From contig JAMPIT010000434.1 in NCBI GenBank assembly GCA_026261815.1, positions 12,955,001 through 13,019,000 of the forward strand: a stretch of 64,000 nucleotides of DNA, given 5' to 3'. Below are positions 1-10,880 of the stretch, piece after piece. The position numbers and the translations under genes were made by a program. Position 1 is the first letter of the stretch, and every line of letters starts with the position of its first letter. Below the pieces are notes generated by a model, which was given only the letters and a program-made list of their open reading frames with translations, had not been told where the DNA came from and ran no database searches. The stretch comes from Monarcha castaneiventris obscurior (lineage: Eukaryota > Chordata > Aves > Passeriformes > Monarchidae).

Positions 1-1020
1 GTGGTGCTTACAAGTCCCACAGAGATATTCTTTACCAGTTGTTTGGGAGAAAAACCTAAAGATGTTTGTGACAGGAATCAGCTGGAAAGAGCAATGCTTG
101 GGATTATTGCAGCCACATGTACCAGCAAGAAACACAGGCCGTGCTTACAGCCTGGGAAGCTATTTTAGTAGACTGCAATTCATGGGATCTTTGAGGTCAT
201 GCTCAGTGTGGCTACTATGAGAGTAAATACAGCCCTCAAGCACACAAGGAAGAAGCACAGAAGCTGACAAGTGCTTGCTTTTGTATTTCTCTGGTCAAAA
301 GTAAGTCAGCAGACAAATGGTACAGGACAATTAATTGCTCAAGGACTAGAAATTGCAAAATTCCAAAGAATCATTGCTGCATCTGTGGGGGGGAAAAAAA
401 AGTAGTGTTAGCCACTGACTTTTTTTCTACCTGAACATGCAAATTTAGAATATAGTAGTACTTTTATTAACAGCCAAGAGCTGAACAAAATCCATCACTC
501 AATGATCTATGTTACAGAAATCTCTCTAGCAAGTGGCCACAGATGTGGGGAACATACACTCACTGTAATCTAATTTTCACAACCAATTAGTCTTTTGTCT
601 CTTGTCTAGAACAGCTTTTGCTTGAACACACAAACTTATCATCTTTACTATCTAGAAGCTATAATTTGAATAAACAAGGCAGCTTTTTTTGCTGTCATGC
701 ACTTGAGACTCACCACTGAAGACTAACTAAGCAGTGCAGTAGGAAAAAGCATATGGCACAAGCTGACATTCCAAGCCATTCCAAGTTCCACGAAGAAGTT
801 GAATCACTTGTACAAGTAAAAACATTGACCTATGGGATATTTGTTAGTGTAAAAGGAGGATCAAATGCAGACTTTGAGAGGAAGATGTGCATGGTGGGCT
901 TGTGCATTTGCCTTTTCTTCTTATCAGATTTGTAACTTAATACAACCCAGTTTGTGCCAAGACTAAAAGTCTCTGTCCTTTCACTGTTACTAAGCTGAAT
1001 ACATACAAGCACAGAACAGT

Positions 1021-1345
1021 CAAGGTTTGAAGGGGCTTCAAAAGATCATCTGGTTCAACTTTGTGGGAAATGAAACATAGATTATACATCTCCCACCCTG
1101 TCCAATTACATCTTGAAACCTTCAGTGATGGGACTCCCGTGTCTGGGAAGTTTTTCCCTGTGACTGATTTTTCTCACAGTAAAAAAAAAAAAAAAAAAAT
1201 TCTTACCTGACTTGAATACTCTCCCAATACAACTTGCACTCATTGACCCTTGCGAAGGTAAAGCCTCCATCCTCTTTGTAGCTGCCTGTATGTTCCAGAA
1301 AGGCAGTAAAACCGAATTCTTCTCCTAGTCTGAGTTAAAAGCCTT
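1021..1345 (-). repeat. diverged CR1 LINE 3' fragment
   Basis: The plus strand carries the degraded complement of a CR1 3' region: a piece like 'aaaagatcatctggttcaac', then a 'cagtgatgggactcccg' block and an A-run before 'attcttacctgacttga'. It is clearly older than the CR1 copies elsewhere in the window. The limits are approximate. Confidence 0.55.
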
Positions 1346-4300
1346 CTAGGAGTGCTCATCCAAAAGACAGCTGCCTTCAGGAACTGCAACATAACTTTGC
1401 CACATTCTCAGGGAGCTGTGGCAGATATATCTGTATCCTCAGTTGGCACAAAGTGTAAAACAAAGGCATCAGTAGGATGTGAAGAATGAGTGTTAAGCTG
1501 AATATGAAAGGCTTCAGAGCCTGAAGGCCATCTGCTGACAAGACAACTAGTTATTCAGCTGTTAACTGATGGCTTTCAGAATAAAACATTATTTGCAAAG
1601 GAAAATGCAAGCTAATACTTGAAAATGTTTCATATTTTTCATAATCCTTTTACAGATGCAAGAAAAGTATATCATCAATGTTTCGTTATTTCAAGAATTT
1701 GTTCCATCAAATTCAACCTGCATGGTGTTTTTAATAGCTTTTGATTGATTGATTTTCAATAACGTCTTTAGTTATTTTTAAAAAGTGTTTTGAAGGCCAA
1801 CACAAAGTACAACTTGAGCGAAAAGACCACTGGGGTGGTTGTTGAGGTATTTAAAACCCCCTCTAGTCAGCTGCTAATATTCATGGAGTTAACTGTTTTC
1901 AGAAAAAGTGGTTTTCTCTGAACATCAAAATCAACAGATATCAGAAAGCATACCTCCCTTGTGCTGAGAAATCATTATTTTGAGCATTTCACCTCACACC
2001 ATGTCACTTTTAATTTGAAAGGGACATTCCCTCCTGGTTTTAAAGAACTCTTAACATCCAGTGCAAGGAGACACAGCCCATGATCTTACACTACTCCAGC
2101 AGCCAGTGGCAACTTAGAGTTGTGCAGAAATGCACCTGGGGCTGCCCTTGGCGTACAGGAGGGCACTCTAACACTCTTTTTTTCTCCTCACATCACCCTC
2201 TCCTTCCTTCATACAATTTATTAGCTTCCAGATTCTCCAAATACATCCATACTTGATTTCTTGCTGTGCCTCCTGGCCATAGCCTGTGGACTATGCTGTG
2301 AAGTTACCCCTACAGCAAGGGTCATGTCTTCTGTGGTACTCAGAGGACAGCCAGCAAGTCGGTGTGGGAAAAAAGAAGCTCAAAACCCCAATAACAAATC
2401 AACTTCCATAAGATGCATTCGGTCTCACTTTACTATTACAAGCTCTGCCCTCAGCTTTTCTCTTCTTGGTTGTACTGCATTTGAGACTCCTTTGTTCCTC
2501 ATCATCTTTAAACAGACTAAAAGCTTGTCTGAGGGATAATTGTGCCATCTCCATTCCCACAGAACACTGCAGTCACATTTTAATTTCAGCTGAAAACACT
2601 ATGCATTAACATCCTACAAATACAGTTTGGAAATAACTATTGTAACCGATTGAGAAATTGCAAAGAGGAAAGTCTTGGAATATTCTGGTAGGTAGACTGC
2701 TTTATTTAGCCAAATTGCATTACCAGTCTCCATCTTTTGTTTCTTGCCAGTGGTGTGAAATGTTTACTGGTTGCTACAAGTCTGTCGAGTGAGAAAACTC
2801 TGCATTAAACAGAAGGTCAAAGAACTACTCTGGCTTTACAGTAACTTCTGTGCTCCAGCTGGCTTCTCCCTAATCACAGACTGCAAACATCAGCCTTTAA
2901 GGGAATGGTATTGTCTGATTCATGCACCTCTGGAAAGAATAGTTTTGTCCTTCAGATATCCTACTCAGCATACCAGTGTGGAGGCACATGCCCCCCACAC
3001 AAGCCAGACTGGGATCTTTCAAGCAGTATGGAACCAAAACAACATTTGCTGGAAGGGATTTCAGGAGACCTCTAATGCAGCCTTCTGCTCAGATAAGCTA
3101 GCACCAAGCTATGAATGCTAAGAGGAGAATCAGTTGCAGGCACTCTTCCCTTTGCCCACAGTAGGGCACAGTAGGAACAAGAGGGTAAGTAATGTGTAGA
3201 GCTGAACAACAATAAAAAGTTCTAGTTTTATGTGTGTTCATCTGGCGAATAGTGATGAACAACACCTTCACAGGGCTGTTACAGGATATACAGCAATGAA
3301 TTTGCAGCAAGTTGCAGCAAAAGCTAAAAAAAAAAAAAAGAAGTTAGATTCTTTACCATCAAAGCAGTCAGTAGAGAATAGCTGCTCAAGCAGAAACTGC
3401 AAAGCTAAAAGAGCATTTAAAACTGCAGAGGGTTTTATCTGATGGTACATATGGAATGCAGACAAGACTGTTCCCAGTTTACATTTAGAGATTCTTCTAG
3501 ATTGTATTCTCAGTTGTGACCTGAAATTTCTCTTGTAGCAGTCTTTCCCACTTCCTCCTCACAAACCATGCCATAACCATAGTTTACTGCTGTCACTGAG
3601 AGAAACCTGTCTGCATGCAAGATCTACCACCATCAAGTAAATCCTGGGATTATAGCATAACTCCTCAATTTAAGCCTTTCAGCATTCAAGATACACTGTC
3701 TCCTGCACAATCTTCCTGCACAGACTGTCATTATTTTCCACAGTCCCATACAGCTGCTTAACGCATATTAAATTGTAGCCATTATTCTCACGCACACTCC
3801 TTTTGCCTCTGACAGATCATCTTGCTGCATTTCAGGATCCATGCTTACTGAATAAACATGGATCCAGACAGGAAATGTGCAAGTATCTAATTTGAGGCAA
3901 AGCTGCTCTCTAGACCCCCATAATCCCAAAGCCTTTCTCTGCCTGGCTGTTCTGGCCTTAAGTGCTGCCAGGGAGATTTATTAGGGAAATTATGTGTGCC
4001 AGCTGTACACACTTGCCACAAACCAAGTAGTCCCTATAGTAACGCCTCTGATCTGGAAAGACCAATCCATGTCTGCTACATCCCCAGGCCAGAATCTCTC
4101 ACATCTCTACTGCTAAGCACATCAGAAGCAGAAGCTGCTGAGAGGCAGCTATGCTTTTCCTTTTCCAAAAACTGTACTACAGCAGAGATACTGTGCAGAG
4201 CTAGCTGGAATGTATAATCCCACAGGAAACTCTGCAGGTGTGTAATGATGGCTCTAAAGAAGAGTGGCAGCATGACTAATACCAGGTTAAGCTGCAGGCC

Positions 4301-4632
4301 TCCAGTTCAGGACCAAGTCTCTACACACAGTTTATATCAGAGTTTCTGTTTACCCATCCTTCTGCCAGTAACTTCTGCATATCAAAGTCTGGCCCCTAAT
4401 TCTGTGGCCAATAGGCTGCCTTAAACAGACTTCATAGCCTTAGATTCCCCAAAGATTTTTGCTTGGTAGACTAAATCACTCATCTACATGTTTGTTGATC
4501 TCTTTGAAGAACTACAAGACATTTGAAAAGCAGAACTTCCCTTTGCAGAACCAATGGTGACTCTTCCCAGATAGACACTAATCCTGCCTTTTATTGTAGT
4601 TGCTGCTGTTTTGCTCAATAGGCCTGACAGTT

Positions 4633-4820
4633 GGTTAACAGACTTGCATTTCCCTCAGATCCATCACAGAAACCTCTTCATAGATGGTTAACAGACTTGC
4701 AATTCCATCACAGAAACCTCCTCATAGACTTCCAACACATTCATCACCCTTTGCTCCTCGGGAACCAAGCTAGGGCACATTTATCAGCCCTTGCTCCTCA
4801 GGGACCACACCAGGGAACTT
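4633..4820. repeat. two short local tandem duplications
   Basis: A unit beginning ggttaacagacttgca occurs at 4,633 and again at 4,686 (period 53, second copy slightly shortened), both followed by ccatcacagaaacctc. Directly after it, a unit containing 'ttgctcctc(a)gggaacca' is repeated about 41 bp apart, from about 4,745 to 4,820. A 63-codon open frame across the area is probably a by-product of the duplication. Confidence 0.6.
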
Positions 4821-5835
4821 GAGTGGGATACATTTTGCTAACATTAATCCAGATACTTCAACTCTGACTTAGAAGACTTCTTGGGCAAATGCTATACTCA
4901 TGGTAACTTACTAGTGCTCTAGTTTATTTGGACTACAGGCCACATTAGAGCTGCTTTAAATTGAGACAGATCTGCTGAGTCTTTAAAATTGTGTTTCATA
5001 CACATTATTTTAATCCCATAAGCATATACACATGCACACACCGTCTTGCAAGGAGGGAGTATTTCCATCCCCATGTCAAAAAGTCACAGAGAAGACGAGA
5101 CCTCTCAGTCAGTGGCACATTTGAGAAGAGTCCAGGTACTTTCTTTCACAGCTGCCCATTAGGAGAACAGCCTCCCCAACTGGAAAAATTCAGAAGCTCT
5201 GACTAGAGTGCAAAACATACAGTGAGCTATAAGATGGTCTTATACAAACCAGGTTTTGCAAGTGTCATCTGTGCTTATTATAGTAACTTAACATACGTTA
5301 CATAAAAGTATTATAAACCGAGTTCAAGCTTTTCACAAGCTAAGCAAGCACAATTTCTAATGGTTAATGTCATTCTCATATGCTCTTATTGTTCTCAGGA
5401 AAGGCAGCTAGGCCTTCAAAAAGAGGAATCCAAAATGTCATTTGGCCACTCTTACATGCTACTTGCAACATCTTTTGTGCATATGAAAATGTATTTTAAA
5501 ACCCATCGACAATAAACAGCTTACAAAGTAAACAATTTTGTGCCACCTGAATAAGATACAGAAGATAGATAAATGAATTCTAACTCATTTAATAGGCTTT
5601 AAACCAGCTCATATTTCTATTCAACTCTACTCTCAGTAGTAAGATCTGTAATTTTAAGGTAAATTCATTGCATCAATCATACTGTTAAGATTGTTTTTCT
5701 TTAGCATTCAGCTCTGCAGAATCCTGGGCAAACAAGTCACTAATTGAACCACAACCAGTTTTATTCTTTGTTGTTTGTCTGGGGTTTTTTCCATACCCAA
5801 ACCAAAAGTTAATGTATATAAACCAAAAAGCTGAC

Positions 5836-5937
5836 CTTTAACTTCAGAAGAAAAGTGAGCCAGATGTCGGGTTACAAAGAGCCGCAGTTGATGATTGAGA
5901 TCACAGTACAGAGTATCAATGTTCCAGGAACGAATTC
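5836..5937 (-). CDS. MAP1A: MAP1A coding exon 2
   Basis: Read on the minus strand, the exon follows an ACAG acceptor and ends at AAAG|GTCAGC. It is 102 bp long and phase 1 at both ends. It codes for a segment starting IRSWNIDTLYCDLNHQLRLF and continuing VTRHLAHFSSEVK. MAP1B and MAP1A have IRSW(D)...L-Q-LKLFV(S/T)RH-A-FS-EV at this position, near the N terminus of the MAP1 family. Joined to exon 1 it gives ...LERG-IRSW, which matches the MAP1B exon junction (IELG-IRSW) in sequence and phase. That makes the assignment firm even though only this and exon 1 are in the window. An unusually pure T tract precedes the acceptor. Confidence 0.9.
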
Positions 5938-8900
5938 CTGTCCAAAAAAAAAAAAAAAGAAAGAAAAAGAAGTGAGCTATCATTGTCATTATATCTACTT
6001 CAGAAACAGAAGAGGAGAAAGAGAAATGAGCAGGACACACAAGGATCAGGGATGCTCTACTAGACGAGCATACTTAGGGTGGAGAAAGTCTTCAGAAGCA
6101 GAGGACCATGAGATGCTTACCTTCCATAAAATATTTCCTCCTGAAGGACATGCAGTGAGCAAGTCTCCATTCAACTTGGACTTCATGCAAGGGAAACCAA
6201 TAAGAGATGAGGCCAAATGAATTACACTACTGCCTAACCAAAGAAATACATTATGTTAGTTTTACATCTGCACTCCCCAGCACTGGTCACCAGTAGAGAT
6301 GGACTACTTTGTGGTTATGCTACTGAAAAGCTCAGAGACATCAGCTTCTTTGCTCTTATAGCCTGTGCATCTTCCAAGTCACAAAAGCCCCCCAACCCCT
6401 CCAACTTGCTCTGCCTAATCACTCCTTCAAAGACGCTGATCCCACTAAGACCATTTGAGTCTGTTCTTTAATCTATATAATCTTTGCCAGCTAATTGCCT
6501 TCATATCACAGCAGGAAGCTGCTTCTGCTCCCAGAGCAAGTGGCACCAAGCCATACTGGGGAAGTCACCTTCAGACCTCAGCGTGAGCAGGTGTACATTC
6601 TGGAGGACACCTAACACTACAGCCCACAGATCTTCACATCCCAGTAGGGAGCAGCCTTTCCTAGATGGTGTGACTCTACACTGTGCCACAATGAACAAAA
6701 ACAGGGTATCACTATAAATCCCTACTCCAGCATCTGCTGCTGATGCCTACTGATGTTCAGACGTTGAAGGCCAATGCTACGGACTTCTAAGGTTAACTGA
6801 AACAAGAATTTCAGCTCTGGTATTTATTGATGGAGTCCTCACTGAGAGTTCTTTCACCATCTCTCTTGCATAAAATACAAAGTTTTATTGCCTCTGTTAT
6901 CTGCTTTCTTTCAAGGGAACCATGTTAATTTTCCATGGGGATGTCATTCCCATTTACTGCAGTACTAGTTCTCCATGTTGTGCAACAGCTTTTGCTGGCC
7001 ACTGGTGGGAGAAGATCCTCAAGGATACATGCTCCAGCTTTCTACACATACCAAGACACAGTAATCATTGCATCACGCAGGTCAGTGGTCTCAAGGCCTG
7101 TAGAATCTACGGCAGCTAAAAAAAATTTGTGCTTAGTTTCTTTTTCTGGTGACAGCTGACACAGTAGAGTAATAAAGCTTATTTATCAGCTGACAGTCTG
7201 CACTTCAGACTGCAAAAAAACCCCTCAGTAAATCATCTGAAGTTCAGGGAAAAAAGAAAAGGAAAAACAAAACAGAAAACCAAACAACTTAGCAGCACAG
7301 TGCCTTTCAATTTCAACGTGGGATATGAACAAATGAAATATATAATAAGAAGACATGGAGCAAGAAGGGGGACAAAATGTTTTCCTATGCTATACTCCAA
7401 GAAAGCATAATTGTTTAAACAAATGTCCAATATAAGAGAATCTTAATGCAGTACTTATGAGCATTCTGACCTGGACAAGAACAAGGTGGCACTCTGCAGG
7501 GCAAATCCTGCTGACTAGCTGCTGTGTCATGGTCATTGTGTCCTACTGCAGCAATAAGAGCTATTTGAGGTACTGCTACATCCTCTAGGATGCAGAAAGA
7601 ATAGATGCTCTTTCAGAGCAAGGAAAGGGAAGAGTGAAATTATCTCACTTCTTCTCATACTTGCAACCATTTATTCAACATTTTTTTCCCTACAGGTAGT
7701 CTGAGTTTACTCATAATCTCTTTCAATTTGCCCCCATTCCAATTTATCACTCCATGGCACACGAGCCAGAACATTGTCCTTGCTGATTAGAATCCTCTAC
7801 CATGAGAGTGCAGACTATACTACAATAAGGGGTTTCTAAACATTCAAGCTCTTTGCACATGCAAAGCCTAGCCATGTGACTCATCAGTTTTCCATCTCAT
7901 TCTTTATGCCCTTGTGAATGTTTTATTTCCTGCTGAGGTAATTGGCTTAAAAGATTTGGCATTTCTCCCCAATACCAGACCTAGGCTTCCGGATATGGTT
8001 TCAAAATTGGACAAAAGTAACACAGGAACAGAAAAATAAGACTAGCATTTATTAGACAATATTTTGGAAAAGTGTTGTTCAGCTATCCCACAGATTCACA
8101 ATGTCACAGCCTACAAAGCTCTACACCTGGAAATGAGCATGTTTCTCTAATGTTGTGTAGCCACTATTGCATTCTCCTGAACCAAGGTTTAGAAAGAAGT
8201 CTGGGAAAACATACTTTTTATGTTAGTCAGGGCAAGAGATTTATCGACTGGAAAAAATACCTTTGGTTGTTTTTTGGTTGGTTGGTTGGGCGTTTTTGTG
8301 TTTTGGGTTTTTTTGTAGATTGTGTTCTTTGCCTTTTTTTTTTTTTTGTGCAGACAGGGTGCCACAGCCAACAGAACAGACACGAAACAAACCCTAGCTT
8401 TTTCATCCTCTGTATTCACTGCTCAGCAGCCTGTTCTACCCTCACGTGAACCCTCTTCAGCAGCTAACACTTAAGTGAGAATCACAATTTCCACATTTCC
8501 TGAACTCCCTGAATCAAGAGTACAGCTGTCTACATCATCATAATATGCTGACTATTGACAGGTCTCAAGATTGCTGTCATTTTAACTGTTTTCATTTTTC
8601 CTATCTATCTTTCAATTTGCAAATATCAGTCCATTTTAAGAAGAGGTCATTCTCCCATTTTGTAGTGGGGAAAACTCACTTGCTGGAGGTCCTACTCCAT
8701 GTAAGTGACAGAGGAAAGACTGAAATCCAAGTTTCCAACTCCCTGAATGATTCACTTCTACTGTCAGTAACTCACTAATACCGCTGAAATGGCTCCCCCT
8801 CATGCAAATGAAAGACGTGTTTAGATTTGGCAGAATTTCAGCTGGTTTCTAGTCAGAGAAGGCCAACTGTAGAACTTATTTCTACTGTGGCAGTTACAAT

Positions 8901-10433
8901 TTATGTTGCAAACAACGTGTCTTTCCTCTGCAGTGGGAATTCTCAGGTTACTGGCATATGACTGCAGAAGCAGAGTGAAATCCATCAGTTCACAGTCTGA
9001 TCTGTCACCATTTCAAAGATTCAGAGAATGGATAAGGATGTAGGTTGGCACATTAGTTCAGTGAAGTGCCAAGTGAAGATGAGCACCCTGCTGTGCAGGA
9101 AGCAGAAGTGGCCCCTTCAAAGAAGGTCTTTCAGAGGCCAGATGGTCATAATCAGATCTACCACTCCTGACTAAAGCCATCCCTTGGAAAACGGAATGAA
9201 ACACTCCTCATGAAGAAGCTGGTAAGTGACCTGCCAACAGAGGTAGCTGGAAAAGACACTGAACTGAAGAAATTGGATGATATCTGACATTTTTACACCC
9301 ACCCTTTCTTAAATTGCACTGTCCATCTGTTCTTCAGTACTGCTGATGCTTGAGAAGAAAACAATCACAGAATTATCTCTGAATAATACAGTTCGGCCAA
9401 TAGTTATGACTGTTATCCCTGGAATATTTCAAACCAACGTGCCTTGGGGGGCTGAGGGGAGGAGTGAACGCAGAGTCAGAAGGCTGTTACTTTATTTGTC
9501 AAAGATGTACTAACTGCTAATTAGAACAGGGATTCCCTCTAAGGTCCTGATGTAGTTGATCAGCTCTCCTTTGCCTTTTCGTCACAAACCATCAGAAACT
9601 GCCACAAAGGAAGGACTATAATCTCACCACCTCCTTTCCCCTTACTTCTAAACCACACTGCATCTAATATACAAAGACTAATTCATTGCCGAGGCCTCTG
9701 GGTGTTACTAAAATACAGATAACAGAGGAGAAAAAGTGTTATGGCAGGTCTATCCTGCATTGTGTCATTCCTGAAGCAGCTCACTGCGAGCTTTGTCCTC
9801 CCTCACTCTGGTCCACGCAGTTGCTCTATAGACAGGGAGAGGCCATAGCACAACAGACCCCTGCTCACAGCCGTCCCTAGGACCGCAGTGAACAGTCCAG
9901 CAAGACCATTCCTCCAACAAGACAGAATTTTGGGGTAATATGAAAATAAGATGTAATCTACCAACCCACCAATAAAAAAAAGACTGAGGGGAAAGAGAAC
10001 CATGAAATGTCTTCAGTCTTTAAGACGTTCGAAAACTGCGTTAACTGCACGTCACTAAAGCACATCAAGCAATGACACGGGAGAAAAAAGCCACATGCCG
10101 CCTGCCGCCGCAGCGACCGGCCCCGCACTGCGCCGGGACTCGAGCCCCGCCCGGCCCCGCGGCCCCGGCAGCGTCCCGACCCTCCCGCAGCCCCCGCCCG
10201 CGGGCCTCCGCCGCCGCCCCTCCGGCAGGAGCGGGATGAAGCCCTGCGGCGAGACGGCGGTGCCGCAGGGCGGGGAGGGCACCGGCAGCTCCGCCTCGCC
10301 CCGGGCGGCGGCAGGGACGACGCGGCAGGCGCGCAGCGCCGCGGCGCTGAGGGGCGGCAGGGATGGCGCCCGCCCCGCCCCGCCCGGGCCCAGCCCGGCT
10401 CCCCCGGCCCGGCCCGGCTCCCCCGCTGCTCAC
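5938..10433 (-). other. MAP1A: MAP1A intron 1
   Basis: This is a 4.5 kb intron between the two MAP1A exons. I see no RNA gene or conserved coding segment in it. It contains A/T homopolymers and a GGTT-rich stretch near 8.27-8.35 kb (ggttggttggttggg followed by a T run). The 10,090-10,433 part is very GC-rich and belongs to the promoter CpG island. Confidence 0.7.
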
Positions 10434-10569
10434 CGCGCTCCAGGGCGCCGCGCAGCGCCCCCCGCTCGGGCTCCGTGCCGATCTCCCCGATCACGGCGAG
10501 CAGCGCGTGCCGCCGGCCGCCCGGCGGCGCCGCCGCGTCCATAGCGACCGGCCCGGCCGCCGTCTCCAT
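10434..10569 (-). CDS. MAP1A: MAP1A coding exon 1 (microtubule-associated protein 1A, partial gene)
   Basis: MAP1A is a large neuronal microtubule-binding protein, cleaved into heavy and light chains, that stabilises microtubules in dendrites and axons. Only its N-terminal start is here. The exon runs from ATG at 10,569 to the donor GCGCG|GTGAGC. It reads METAAGPVAMDAAAPPGGRR, then HALLAVIGEIGTEPERGALRGALER, and ends in phase 1. The LLAVIGEIGTE...ALRGALE block corresponds to FYLLVVVGEIVTEE..RRAIGNIE of MAP1B. I chose the upstream Met (10,569). A second in-frame Met at 10,542 is possible. MAP1A rather than MAP1B or MAP1S is inferred from synteny: in human, MAP1A is the head-to-head neighbour of TP53BP1. 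The frame stays open upstream, so the start is not proved by a stop codon. Confidence 0.85.
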
Positions 10570-10575
10570 GGCAAC
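10562..10575 (-). promoter_or_regulatory. MAP1A: RFX X-box-like site overlapping the MAP1A start codon
   Basis: On the minus strand the bases read GTTGCCATGGAGAC, an imperfect palindrome close to the RFX X-box (GTNRCC-N0-3-RGYAAC), with a perfect left half and a degenerate right half. It spans the ATG. From memory, RFX-mediated silencing of the mammalian MAP1A promoter through exon 1 has been reported, which fits this position. RFX binding here is inference. Confidence 0.55.
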
Positions 10576-10880
10576 GCCGCGGCCGCTGCTGCAGCGCGCG
10601 GGCACTGGCGCGCGGCTCTTAAAGCGCCCCGAGCCCCACCCTGATTGGCCGAGCCGGGACTTGGCCCCGCCCCGCTGCGGCCCCGCCCCGCCCGCCGGCC
10701 CCGCGCCCCTCAGCGCCCACGGGCCCGCCCCGAGCCCGCCCCGAGCCCGCCCCGGGCCCCCCACCCTCAGGCGCTGCCGCCCCGCCCCGGGCCCCGCGCC
10801 GCTGCTCTCTCGGTCCGGCCCTGCCGCACCCGGGCTGCCGGCCCCAGGCAGGTCGTGCCGGCACGGCGGCTGCCGGTGAG

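Larger units (their letters stand above)
1..5835 (-). other. MAP1A: MAP1A intron 2, continuing beyond the left edge
   Basis: This is the stretch downstream (minus strand) of MAP1A exon 2. The family's next exon should begin with a segment similar to the MAP1B motif HHRSDVLETVV. I looked for it on the minus strand and did not find it, so exon 3 probably lies outside the window. The stretch holds a diverged CR1 fragment near 1.0-1.35 kb, an A-run at about 1,181-1,199, a short A-run near 3,330 and short duplications at 4.63-4.82 kb. Open frames here are short and resemble no family I know. Confidence 0.6.
10090..10880 (-). promoter_or_regulatory. MAP1A: MAP1A promoter CpG island
   Basis: This is a dense GC/CpG stretch around MAP1A exon 1. 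Upstream of the start (minus strand) there is a CCAAT box (10,644-10,648 as ATTGG on plus), a weak TATA-like TTTAAG near 10,618-10,623 and many CCGCCCC Sp1-type boxes. A short direct repeat of cccgccccgag lies at about 10,727-10,760. The transcription start cannot be fixed from sequence. The CCAAT and TATA-like spacing would put it close to 10,590, with a very short 5' UTR. Confidence 0.7.

Noticed and set aside
2261..3121. 92- and 116-codon open frames at 2.3-3.1 kb
   Set aside because: No similarity to the expected MAP1A exon 3 or any family known to me, wrong strand for MAP1A, and no splice or promoter context.
5855..6220. 121-codon plus-strand frame overlapping MAP1A exon 2
   Set aside because: Antisense shadow of exon 2 and of the A-run (visible as a Lys run). 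No other support.
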